Part shown: positions 1-6,437 of the stretch, one piece after another
How the letters are laid out: each line of letters starts with the position of its first letter
How positions within the stretch are numbered: the first letter of the stretch is position 1
Notes under the pieces: model-generated
The model's database searches: none
What the model saw: only the letters and a program-made list of their open reading frames with translations
Told to the model about the DNA's origin: nothing
DNA from: an uncultured Emergencia sp.
GTDB taxonomy: Bacteria; Bacillota; Clostridia; Peptostreptococcales; Anaerovoracaceae
Assembly (NCBI GenBank): GCA_937997955.1
Contig: CALLDR010000159.1
Location: forward strand, 1 to 6,491
Reading direction: 5' to 3'
Length of the DNA: 6,491 nucleotides
Program-made: the position numbers and the translations under genes

Positions 1-542
1 CGGTCAGCTTTGTTACCCAGGATAATTTCCTGTTCCGCTGCTCCTTAAAAGAAAATATCCGCCTTGGAAACCCCGCAGCCAGCGATGAGGAAGTTTTTGC
101 GGCGGCCAGAGCAGCACAGTGTGAGGAGTTTATAGGGAAACTGCCACGTGGGTATGATACGCCGGCGGGAGAGGCGGGAAAACGGCTGTCAGGCGGCGAA
201 AAACAGCGAATCGCCATCGCGAGGATGATTTTGAAAAATGCGCCTGTGGTCATTCTCGATGAGGCGACAGCCTTCACCGACCCGGAGAATGAAGACAAAA
301 TTCAGCAAAGCATCAGGGCACTGACCAGGGATAAGACCCTGCTGGTCATCGCCCACCGGCTTTCCACGATCCGAAACGCGGACAACATTGCGGTACTGAA
401 GGAAGGACGGATTTTGGATCAGGGAAAGCAGGAACAACTCCTTGAAAAATGCCCGCTGTACCGGCAGATGTGGAAAGCCCATATCGGCGCGAAGGGCTGG
501 GCAGTATCCGTGAGTGGAAAGGAGGGAGCGGCAAATGTTTAA
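1..542 (+). CDS. ABC exporter-fold half-transporter, C-terminal part of ATPase domain (5' end outside window)
   Basis: Reading in frame from base 3 gives 179 residues to a TAA stop; the membrane domain and Walker A motif lie before the window. Visible ATPase motifs are a Q-loop (VTQDNFLF, Q at visible residue 6), signature LSGGEK, Walker B VVILDE with the catalytic Glu, a D-loop region TDPENE, and the switch His in VIAHRLSTI. All residues needed for hydrolysis that can be seen are intact. The family couples ATP hydrolysis in the cytoplasm to movement of substrates across the membrane. The next gene starts inside this one and encodes a similar half-transporter, so the two probably form a heterodimer. 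Paired half-transporters of this kind include multidrug exporters and the siderophore-type IrtAB/YbtPQ group; the sequence here does not decide the substrate. The reading frame is open from the window edge, so an internal ATG at 225 is not the start. Confidence 0.93.
   Translation, partial: VSFVTQDNFLFRCSLKENIRLGNPAASDEEVFAAARAAQCEEFIGKLPRGYDTPAGEAGKRLSGGEKQRIAIARMILKNAPVVILDEATAFTDPENEDKIQQSIRALTRDKTLLVIAHRLSTIRNADNIAVLKEGRILDQGKQEQLLEKCPLYRQMWKAHIGAKGWAVSVSGKEGAANV
520..525 (+). promoter_or_regulatory. Ribosome binding site for the second half-transporter
   Basis: AGGAGG, 9 bases before the ATG at 535. It lies inside the last codons of the upstream gene, which fits translational coupling. 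It also decides the start: the in-frame GTG at 514 would sit before this site and has no comparable site of its own. Confidence 0.85.
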
Positions 543-2283
543 AACAGTCAAGAGGATTATCAACTGGTGCGGCGCGTTTAAGGGGAAGCTCTATATAGGC
601 TTTGTGTTTTCCTTTTTCTCTACCTGGTTTGCCGCACTTCCGACAATGGTGGCGGCCTATTCGGTGGGTCTGCTGATCAAAAGCAGCCAGAAAGGCGCGG
701 CCTTCGACCGCAGGTGGATTTGGCTGAGCGCGCTGATGATTGCGGCCTTTGTGTTTCTCCGCTTTCTATTTGATTATCTCCGGGCCAGATTTCAGGAGAC
801 CATCAGCTATGAGCTGGTAGCAAGGGACCGTCTGGCCATCGGCGAGGCAATGAAGCGGGTATCGCTCGGCTATTTTCAGCAGGTAGAGACTGGAAATATC
901 CTGAATTCCATTACAACGGGGCTTCATTCCTTGGAAAACATGGGAATGAGGATGTTGGATACTTTTGTGGGAGGATATTTAAATTTCCTTTGCATCTTCC
1001 TGTTTCTGCTCTTTTTTAGCCCGCTGGTGTGCCTGATCGCGCTGGCAGGGGCGGCGCTTTCCTTCCTGTTTTTGCTGCTGGTTTCCCGGCACAGCCAAAA
1101 GAACGCGCCGGTGGCGGCAAAGGCCGGCCGTGATTTGACGTCCGCCACGCTGGAATATGCCAGAGGGCTTCCTGTGGTGAAATCGTTCGGGCAGGGCGGC
1201 GCTTCCATGGCAGCAATGAAAGCCGCCTGCCGGGATCGCAGAGAGATATGTCTGAAGATTGAATGGGGCTATACGCCCGCCAACTGCCTGCACCTGCTGG
1301 CGCTGAAATTCGCTTCTGTGGCCATGGCGGGAGCCGCCTGCTATCTGGGTCTGGCCGGAGCGTTCTCTTTTTCTTATATGCTGATGTTTGTGTTCTTTTC
1401 ATTCAGTATTCTGACGGGACTGGAACCGATCAGTGACAGCGCCCACGTCCTTGGCGTAATCGACACCACGATGGACCGGCTGGAAGCGCTGAAAGAGGGA
1501 CATTACATCGACCGGGACGGAAAAGAAATTCCACTATCCCATTATGATATTGAATTTCAAAATGTGGAATTTGGCTACGACAGCCGCACAGTTTTGCGCG
1601 ACGTGAGTTTTCGGATTCCGGAACGGACATCCACTGCCATTGTGGGACCATCCGGCAGCGGCAAGACGACCATCTGCAATCTGATTGCTCGGTTTTATGA
1701 TGTCCAAAAGGGGAGCATCAGGGTAGGAGGTCACGATGTGAGAGAATTTACCTGTGACAGTCTGCTGCAAAATATCTCCATGGTCTTTCAGAATGTCTAT
1801 CTGTTTCAGGACACGATCCGCAACAATATCCGCTTTGGAAGGCCGGATGCCACGGAGGAAGAGATTGTCGCCGCAGCAAAGGCCGCCCGGTGTCATGATT
1901 TCATCATGGCGCTTCCCGATGGCTATGACACCGCGATCGGAGAGGGCGGCGGCACCCTGTCCGGTGGGGAAAGGCAGCGGATCAGCATTGCCAGGGCCAT
2001 GCTGAAAGACGCGCCTATGATCATTCTGGATGAGGCGACCGCCAGTATTGATCCGGAAAATGAGCATTTAATTCAAGGGGCGCTCTCTGAACTCACCCGG
2101 GAAAAAACGGTGATCACCATTGCCCATAGATTGGCGACCATTGAAAATGCGGATCAGATTTTAGTGGTGGAGGATGGACGAATTGTGCAAAGAGGGCCCC
2201 ACAACTCGCTGATTCAGGAAGACGGTCTGTACCGCCGATTCGTGAAGGTGCGACAGAAGGCGGAAGGATGGCATATTCAATAA
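535..2283 (+). CDS. ABC exporter-fold half-transporter, fused membrane and ATPase domains
   Basis: The protein has 582 residues, a usual length for a half-transporter. The N-terminal ~310 residues hold the membrane domain, with hydrophobic stretches near residues 19-48, 60-80, 140-185 and 247-300, consistent with six helices. The ATPase domain has Walker A GPSGSGKT (371-378), Q-loop Gln 419, signature LSGGE (475-479), Walker B MIILDE (495-500, catalytic Glu 500), a SIDPENE D-loop region and switch His 531. Nothing essential is missing. It overlaps the previous gene by 8 bases and shares its ATPase architecture, so the two should be co-translated and assemble as a heterodimer in the cytoplasmic membrane. 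Known families with this paired layout handle drugs, peptides or siderophore-like compounds. No substrate-specific gene is in view, so the cargo is unknown. A hairpin at 2352-2380 follows 68 bases after the stop. Confidence 0.95.
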   Translation: MFKTVKRIINWCGAFKGKLYIGFVFSFFSTWFAALPTMVAAYSVGLLIKSSQKGAAFDRRWIWLSALMIAAFVFLRFLFDYLRARFQETISYELVARDRLAIGEAMKRVSLGYFQQVETGNILNSITTGLHSLENMGMRMLDTFVGGYLNFLCIFLFLLFFSPLVCLIALAGAALSFLFLLLVSRHSQKNAPVAAKAGRDLTSATLEYARGLPVVKSFGQGGASMAAMKAACRDRREICLKIEWGYTPANCLHLLALKFASVAMAGAACYLGLAGAFSFSYMLMFVFFSFSILTGLEPISDSAHVLGVIDTTMDRLEALKEGHYIDRDGKEIPLSHYDIEFQNVEFGYDSRTVLRDVSFRIPERTSTAIVGPSGSGKTTICNLIARFYDVQKGSIRVGGHDVREFTCDSLLQNISMVFQNVYLFQDTIRNNIRFGRPDATEEEIVAAAKAARCHDFIMALPDGYDTAIGEGGGTLSGGERQRISIARAMLKDAPMIILDEATASIDPENEHLIQGALSELTREKTVITIAHRLATIENADQILVVEDGRIVQRGPHNSLIQEDGLYRRFVKVRQKAEGWHIQ

Positions 2284-2351
2284 GAAGGACTGCTTGTTCA
2301 TAGAAAAAAGACGATATCGCCACCTGTGCGCGCAGATAGAATCAAGCAAAA

Positions 2352-2380
2352 GCCCTCCGCGGATCGAAACCGCGGAGGGC
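2352..2380. terminator. Hairpin terminator between converging genes
   Basis: A perfect 11-bp stem (GCCCTCCGCGG paired with CCGCGGAGGGC) closes a 7-base loop. Read on the minus strand it is followed by TTTTGCTT, a good T run, and begins 13 bases after the stop of the minus-strand reading frame at 2394-2669. Read on the plus strand it is followed by the weaker CTTTCC and would end the ABC pair. It probably works in both directions, better on the minus strand. Confidence 0.8.
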
Positions 2381-2393
2381 CTTTCCGTTCGGG

Positions 2394-2669
2394 TCAGTCC
2401 GCAGCGCCCAGGCTGTACACCAGCCGGAGGGTGTAGTCCACATCCTCGATGGACGTGTCAGCGCGCACCAGCACATGGGTTGCGCCCGCGTAATCCGCCG
2501 CATAGTAGAACATCCCCGGCGCGCCGCCGATTTCATCCAGAATGTCCCGCACAGACACCGATTCGTAGCCGCGCTCCACAAAGAGCCTCAGGGCTCGCGG
2601 CGATGGGATGTGCCTCCTTGTTAGAAACATGCTGAGCTGACTAACAAATGGGGGATTGCTAAATTTCAT
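2394..2669 (-). pseudogene. TetR-type regulator remnant with a foreign-looking C-terminus
   Basis: The frame encodes 91 residues, about half the usual TetR length of near 200. Residues ~24-56 look like a TetR helix-turn-helix region: ALRLFVERGY, then VSVRDILDEIGG, then GMFYY, which in intact relatives leads on to a YF-x-SK segment. After GMFYY (near base 2502) the sequence stops resembling TetR and runs AADYAGATHVLVRAD... to the stop, so no ligand-binding domain is present. The tail SIEDVDYTL loosely recalls the C-terminus of class V aminotransferases such as cysteine desulfurases, but this is a weak impression. The first ~20 residues do not look like a TetR N-terminus, and the ATG has no good ribosome binding site. 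I infer a deletion remnant that joined two genes and kept the downstream gene's terminator. A genuine small DNA-binding protein cannot be excluded. Confidence 0.55.
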
Positions 2670-2717
2670 TTGATTCTCGCCCTACACGCGAAGCGTCGAA
2701 GGTAACAAAGAATTCGA

Positions 2718-2729
2718 TTGACATGTCAA
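2718..2729. promoter_or_regulatory. 12-bp perfect palindrome over the -35, candidate operator
   Basis: TTGACATGTCAA is identical to its reverse complement and contains the whole -35 of the forward promoter. It therefore also puts a TTGACA on the minus strand, facing the TetR remnant; the matching minus-strand -10 position (GTTACC) is poor. A dimeric repressor bound here would block polymerase. The setting between a TetR-type gene and a transporter operon is typical of local TetR control, but binding by that family is inferred. Confidence 0.5.
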
Positions 2730-2746
2730 GAGATCAGGTATATCAT
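2718..2746 (+). promoter_or_regulatory. Vegetative promoter for the MacB-like operon
   Basis: The -35 is a perfect TTGACA (2718-2723) and the -10 is TATCAT (2741-2746, five of six consensus bases), separated by an ideal 17 bases. This predicts a housekeeping-sigma promoter with transcript start near 2753 and a leader of about 80 bases before the ATPase gene at 2836. Such a strong promoter suggests that expression is limited by regulators acting on the palindromes around it. Confidence 0.8.
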
Positions 2747-2755
2747 AGAAGCGTG

Positions 2756-2779
2756 GCGCCGGGTCGCGGCGCAATTTTT
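2756..2779 (+). promoter_or_regulatory. Hairpin plus T run at the start of the leader, possible attenuator or 5' stabiliser
   Basis: GCGCCG (2756-2761) pairs with CGGCGC (2767-2772) around a 5-base loop, followed by AA and five Ts. The hairpin would start only about 3 bases into the predicted transcript. It has terminator form but is very close to the start for normal termination, so it could instead protect the mRNA 5' end. No competing antiterminator fold was found by eye. Confidence 0.4.
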
Positions 2780-2788
2780 AAGATTAGG

Positions 2789-2806
2789 AGTTAGATATAC
2801 CTAACT
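2789..2806. promoter_or_regulatory. 18-bp near-palindrome in the leader, candidate operator
   Basis: AGTTAGATATACCTAACT pairs with itself at 8 of 9 positions; only the seventh base and its partner mismatch. A TTAGG at 2784-2788 adjoins it. TTAGG/CCTAA half-sites recall the boxes of DtxR/IdeR-type metal-dependent repressors, but the spacing does not match the IdeR consensus exactly, so the assignment is speculative. It lies downstream of the promoter, where a bound protein would act as a roadblock. Confidence 0.4.
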
Positions 2807-2823
2807 GCATGGATGCTGAATGG

Positions 2824-2829
2824 AGGAGG
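2824..2829 (+). promoter_or_regulatory. Ribosome binding site for the MacB-like ATPase
   Basis: AGGAGG, 6 bases before the ATG at 2836. It places the start there and not at the in-frame ATG at 2809, whose nearest purine-rich stretch (AGGAG at 2786-2790) is 18 bases away. Confidence 0.85.
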
Positions 2830-2835
2830 AAAGGA

Positions 2836-3537
2836 ATGTCCATTGTTGAATTTCATCATGTGACGCGAATCTATAAAAGTGGGGAGCATGAGCTCAAGGC
2901 GCTGGACAGCGTGGATTTTGAATTGGACGAGGGAAGGTTTGCCGTCATCCTGGGGCCCAGCGGCGCGGGCAAGAGCACGCTGCTCAACCTGCTCGGCGGC
3001 CTCGACAGCCCCACCAGCGGGACGATCCGGGTCTGTGGCCGCGACATCTCCACGCTGACCAACAACGAGCTTGCGGACTACCGCGCGTCAACGGTGGGAT
3101 TTGTGTTCCAGTTCTATAATCTCATTCCCACGTTGACCGTTCGCGAAAACGTGGCGCTGGTCAGGGAGATCGCGCCGAACGCGCTCGACCCGAAGAAGAT
3201 GATCGCCGAGGTCGGCCTGGAGGATCACCTGAACAACTTCCCGTCCGAGCTTTCGGGCGGCGAGCAGCAGCGCGTCTCCATCGCGCGGGCGCTCGCCAAG
3301 AATCCCCAGGTTCTGCTGTGCGACGAGCCCACCGGCGCGCTGGATTCCGAGACCGGCGTGCTCGTGCTGAAGCTGCTGCTCTCCATGGCGCGAAACTACG
3401 GCAAGACCATCGTCATTGTCACCCACAACCAGAGCATCGCCAGGATGGCGGATGTGGTGATCCGCGTCAAAAACGGCAGAATTCTATCCTGCACGGCGCA
3501 GGAGAACCCCATGAGCGTGGATGAAGTGGAGTGGTGA
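2836..3537 (+). CDS. ABC transporter ATP-binding protein, LolD/MacB type
   Basis: The protein has 233 residues, the standard size for a stand-alone ATPase of this family. It shows an A-loop Tyr 13, Walker A GPSGAGKST (40-48), Q-loop Gln 92 in FVFQFYNLIPTLTVRENV, signature LSGGE (139-143), Walker B LLCDE (160-164, catalytic Glu 164), the D-loop ALD (168-170) and switch His 197. The FQFYNLIPTLT stretch and DEPTGALDS are typical of ATPases that serve FtsX-like permeases. It sits on the cytoplasmic face and powers the permease encoded 2 bases downstream. Relatives energise lipoprotein release, peptide or macrolide export, or resistance to cell-wall antibiotics by a mechanotransmission cycle; nothing here chooses among these. 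The promoter and palindromes just upstream indicate that the two-gene operon is controlled from this point. Confidence 0.95.
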   Translation: MSIVEFHHVTRIYKSGEHELKALDSVDFELDEGRFAVILGPSGAGKSTLLNLLGGLDSPTSGTIRVCGRDISTLTNNELADYRASTVGFVFQFYNLIPTLTVRENVALVREIAPNALDPKKMIAEVGLEDHLNNFPSELSGGEQQRVSIARALAKNPQVLLCDEPTGALDSETGVLVLKLLLSMARNYGKTIVIVTHNQSIARMADVVIRVKNGRILSCTAQENPMSVDEVEW

Positions 3538-3539
3538 GT

Positions 3540-5810
3540 ATGCTGATTCGAAAGCTGTTTCGTACCGCGTGGAGGTACAAGGCCCAATTCATCTCCATGA
3601 TCATCATGATCGCCATCGGCGTGGGCGTATTCCTGGGCTTCAACATCGAATGGCAGAGCATCGAGTCGGACACGTCCGCCTTCTTTGAACAGACGAATTA
3701 CGCCGACTACCGCATGTACGACGAAACGGGGTTCTCCGTCAAGGATGTGGAGGCGATTGAGAACATTGACGGCGTGGAGGCGGCCACCCGCTACCTGTGC
3801 GTCAACGTCGGCATACAGGACACGAAGAAATCCATCGCGCTGAATGTCTCCGAAAACTATAGCGTGTCCACGATGCTGGTGACCGATGGCGAGGCCTATG
3901 ACGAAAACTCCGACGGCATCTGGCTCTCCGACCGCTTTGCGCGGGAGAACGGCATTGCCCTTGGCGACGTGCTGACGGCCACATACCGGGGCCTTAGCAT
4001 CGGCGGAGAGGTCGTCGGCCTGATCAAGAGCGGCGAAAACATGATCTGCGTGGCCGACGAAAACCAGCTGATGCCCGATTTTGAATCCTTCGGCTTTGCG
4101 TACATCTCGCCGAAAAAGCTGAAGGGCGCGCTGGGCATCGCGTTCTATCCGCAGATCAACATCAAGTCCGACATGGAAAAGTCGGAGCTTGAGATGGCTG
4201 TAAAGGAGGCGCTGGGGCGCGCCATTTTGGTGACGGACAAATCTGAACACACCGCATACGCCGGCGCGCAGAGCGAGGCGGAGGAGGGCAAGACGATGGG
4301 CTCCATCCTGCCGGTGCTCTTCCTCGCGATCGCGGTGCTGACCATGGTGACCACCATGCACCGCATCGCCGCCAACGAAAAGGTGCAGATCGGCACGCTC
4401 AAGGCGCTCGGCTTCCGCGACCGCAGGATCCTGCGCCACTACACGGCCTACGGCCTCTTCATCGGGCTGGTCGGCACTGTGCTGGGCATCGGGCTGGGCT
4501 ATGCCGTCGCGGCGCTCATCATCAGCCCGAACGGCACCATGAGCACCTATTTCGACATCCCCAGCTGGGAGCTGGTCATGCCGGGCTTCTGCGTGCCCGT
4601 GATGGCCGGCACGGTGGCGATGCTCACGCTGATCAGCTATCTGTCGGTCAAGCGCATGCTGAAGGGCACCGCGGCGGACGCGCTGCGCCCCTATACGCCG
4701 AAGGCGATGAAGAAGAGCGCGCTGGAGAGGCTGCCCGGCTGGGAGCGCCTGCCCTTTGGAACCAAGTGGAATGTGCGGGACATTCTGCGCCACAAGTCGC
4801 GCTCCGCCATGACCCTCGTGGGCGTGATCGGCTGCATGCTGCTGCTTGTGGGAGGGCTGGGCATGAAGGACACGATGGAGTGCTTCATGACCATGCTCGA
4901 TGAGGAGATCAACAACTATACGACGCGGATCAACCTGACAGAGACCGCGGGCGATGCGGCCGCGCGGGAACTGGCGGACGAGGTGAACGGAGACTGGCAG
5001 GCGTCCTCCGGCATCAGCTATCAGGGAAGGACGGTCATGCTGGAAGTCTATCATGCGGACAATGGGCGAATCCGCTTCCTGACGGAGGAAAATGAACGGA
5101 CGGAGCTTGCGGACGACGGCGCGTATTTCTGCCTGCGGCTGGCGGATACGGCCCAGATCGGCGATACCATAACATTTTCTCCCTATGGCAGCGAAGAGAC
5201 CTATGCGGTCAAGGTCGCGGGCTATCTGCGTTCGCTGATGACGGAATCCATCGTGATGAGCGACGCCTATGCGGACAGCATGGGGATCGGGTATCGCATC
5301 AGCTCCATCTATACCGACGAGGATTTGGACGGCATTGAAAATTCCTCAATCATCTCCGGCAAACAGGACAAGGCGATGATCATGGAGACCTACGATACCT
5401 TCATGGAGATCATGAATCTGATGGTGCTAGTTCTCGTGTTGGCGGCGGTCGTGCTGGGGATCGTGGTGCTGTACAACCTGGGCGTGATGAGCTATGTGGA
5501 GCGCTATCGCGAGCTGGCGACGCTGAAGGTGCTCGGCTTTCGGGACAGGCATATCGGCCGGCTGCTCATCAGTCAGAACATCTGGCTGACCATTATCGGC
5601 GTGGCGATCGGCTTCCCGGCGGGCGTCGGACTGCTCCATGTGCTGATCCAATCGCTGGCAAGCGAGTATGAACTGAGCATGAGCGTCGGCGCTCTGACCT
5701 GCTCGGTCAGCATCCTGCTGACCTTCGCCGTGTCCCTCGCCGTGGGCTGGATGGTCGCGCGAAAGAATCGAAGGATCGACATGGTCGAGGCGCTAAAGAG
5801 CGCGGAATAA
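3540..5810 (+). CDS. FtsX-type ABC transporter permease with two extracytoplasmic domains
   Basis: The protein has 756 residues. The first helix is at ~17-36, followed by a ~215-residue extracytoplasmic domain of MacB periplasmic-core type. Helices near 255-275, 303-327 and 344-368 make the first FtsX domain. A helix at ~420-440 leads into a second extracytoplasmic region of ~180 residues, then helices near 624-650, 680-702 and 717-740 form the second FtsX domain. The two halves are an internal duplication: TLKALGFRDRRI (286-297) recurs as TLKVLGFRDRHI (661-672), the cytoplasmic coupling segment expected to touch the ATPase. The upstream ATPase ends 2 bases before this ATG, and a GGAG 8 bases ahead supports the start over the GTG codons at 3531 and 3534. 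With eight helices it resembles the duplicated FtsX permeases of Firmicutes, not the ten-helix BceB permeases. Substrate unknown; no MacA-like partner is in view. Confidence 0.93.
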   Translation: MLIRKLFRTAWRYKAQFISMIIMIAIGVGVFLGFNIEWQSIESDTSAFFEQTNYADYRMYDETGFSVKDVEAIENIDGVEAATRYLCVNVGIQDTKKSIALNVSENYSVSTMLVTDGEAYDENSDGIWLSDRFARENGIALGDVLTATYRGLSIGGEVVGLIKSGENMICVADENQLMPDFESFGFAYISPKKLKGALGIAFYPQINIKSDMEKSELEMAVKEALGRAILVTDKSEHTAYAGAQSEAEEGKTMGSILPVLFLAIAVLTMVTTMHRIAANEKVQIGTLKALGFRDRRILRHYTAYGLFIGLVGTVLGIGLGYAVAALIISPNGTMSTYFDIPSWELVMPGFCVPVMAGTVAMLTLISYLSVKRMLKGTAADALRPYTPKAMKKSALERLPGWERLPFGTKWNVRDILRHKSRSAMTLVGVIGCMLLLVGGLGMKDTMECFMTMLDEEINNYTTRINLTETAGDAAARELADEVNGDWQASSGISYQGRTVMLEVYHADNGRIRFLTEENERTELADDGAYFCLRLADTAQIGDTITFSPYGSEETYAVKVAGYLRSLMTESIVMSDAYADSMGIGYRISSIYTDEDLDGIENSSIISGKQDKAMIMETYDTFMEIMNLMVLVLVLAAVVLGIVVLYNLGVMSYVERYRELATLKVLGFRDRHIGRLLISQNIWLTIIGVAIGFPAGVGLLHVLIQSLASEYELSMSVGALTCSVSILLTFAVSLAVGWMVARKNRRIDMVEALKSAE

Positions 5811-5865
5811 ATAGCGGCCCCGCACAATGGCGCGCCGTCAAGCCCGCCCTGATCCGAGACGGGAA

Positions 5866-5897
5866 AGAGCCTGCGTTCCTGAGGGAACGCAGGCTCT
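5866..5897. terminator. Strong hairpin after the permease gene, terminator-like
   Basis: A perfect 14-bp stem (AGAGCCTGCGTTCC with GGAACGCAGGCTCT) closes a TGAG loop, 55 bases after the permease stop. It is the only strong hairpin behind the operon. No T run follows on the plus strand (GCGTCTGTCC); the minus strand has a short one (TCTTTCCC). It probably ends or protects the operon mRNA, but it is not a classic plus-strand intrinsic terminator. Confidence 0.55.
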
Positions 5898-6061
5898 GCG
5901 TCTGTCCATGCCGCGCCGGCGGAAGCCGGGTCCATCAGCGCGATCCAAGGGATACTGCAACGATGTTCCTTCGATGCCGCTACTGTTGTTTGAGAGCTGC
6001 GGAAGCTGTCCTCGCAGGCTGCGTTCAGCAAAAAACTGGCAACAATTCCGGAGTCTTGTCG
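5898..6061. other. Stretch with no recognised content
   Basis: Open frames exist on both strands here, including an ATG at 5963 that continues into the integrase fragment. Their predicted peptides are Cys/Arg-rich and unlike known families, and no good ribosome binding site was found. I see no gene, RNA or repeat. It may be decayed sequence left by the mobile element inferred at the right. Confidence 0.5.
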
Positions 6062-6256
6062 TTTGAATATAATGAGGGCGATCAAGCAATAAATTTGATT
6101 CGTGCGCTGAATGATAGGGAAGCGCGCTTTGTGGAGACGAAACACGAGTTTCAGGCATACGCGCAGAAATGGTTTGATGTGTTCTCCAAACCAAACGTTG
6201 AGCGCGTTACGGCAATGACTTATGAGCGGCAGCTGCGTCGGCATTTCCGTCGCGTA
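6062..6256 (+). pseudogene. Tyrosine-recombinase (integrase) fragment, N-terminal core-binding domain only
   Basis: The frame reads through KHEFQAYAQKWFDVF, SKPNVERVTAMTYERQ and LRRHF, the pattern of the SAM-like core-binding domain of phage and conjugative-element integrases (an aromatic-AYA-x-x-W start, KPNV, T-x-x-TYE, then LR-x-H). The preceding residues, from about FEYNEGDQAINL, may belong to the same protein. Full integrases run to roughly 300-400 residues and carry a C-terminal catalytic domain with Arg, His and Tyr residues; none of that is present. After LRRHFRRV the frame runs straight into the terminator and tRNA gene. No credible start codon with a ribosome binding site exists. 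I infer a remnant of an element once inserted at the neighbouring tRNA, truncated at both ends and inactive. Recognition rests on motif memory, so it is moderately sure. Confidence 0.6.
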
Positions 6257-6264
6257 ACAAAAGA

Positions 6265-6290
6265 AAGACCAGTCATTTCTGACTGGTCTT
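6265..6290 (-). terminator. Intrinsic terminator of tRNA-Thr
   Basis: A perfect 11-bp stem (AAGACCAGTCA with TGACTGGTCTT) closes a 4-base loop and begins one base after the encoded CCA. On the minus strand the final stem bases run into TTTCTTTTGTT, a clear T run. It is a textbook intrinsic terminator for the tRNA transcript. Confidence 0.9.
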
Positions 6291-6291
6291 G

Positions 6292-6367
<76 letters not shown>

Positions 6368-6408
6368 GCGCTCTGCATGAGGCGTGCCTCTCGTTCAACG
6401 CGAGATTT

Positions 6409-6437
6409 ATTATACAATAGCGCGTAGGAAAAAGCAA
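6409..6437 (-). promoter_or_regulatory. Promoter of tRNA-Thr
   Basis: On the minus strand TATAAT (6409-6414) is a perfect -10, with TTGCTT (6432-6437) as a half-matching -35 at an ideal 17-base spacing. Transcription would begin near 6402, leaving a leader of about 35 bases to be trimmed before the tRNA 5' end. Confidence 0.8.

Noticed and set aside
514..534. GTG start 21 bases upstream for the second half-transporter
   Set aside because: It would place the strong AGGAGG inside the coding region; the ATG at 535 is correctly spaced from it.
2602..2619. A strong minus-strand AAGGAGG (2613-2619) with an ATC eight bases on, as a lost TetR start codon
   Set aside because: The ATC lies out of frame with the TetR-like reading frame, so a single start-codon mutation would not explain it. 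It may be chance or residue of rearrangement.
2809..2835. Earlier in-frame ATG for the MacB-like ATPase
   Set aside because: It has no ribosome binding site at a workable distance, while AGGAGG sits 6 bases before the ATG at 2836. Family members start close to the MSIVEF-like strand.
3396..5054. A 552-residue open frame on the minus strand opposite the permease
   Set aside because: Its peptide is rich in His, Arg, Ala and Val with no recognisable domain, as expected for the antisense of a GC-rich gene. The plus-strand frame has clear membrane helices and FtsX motifs.
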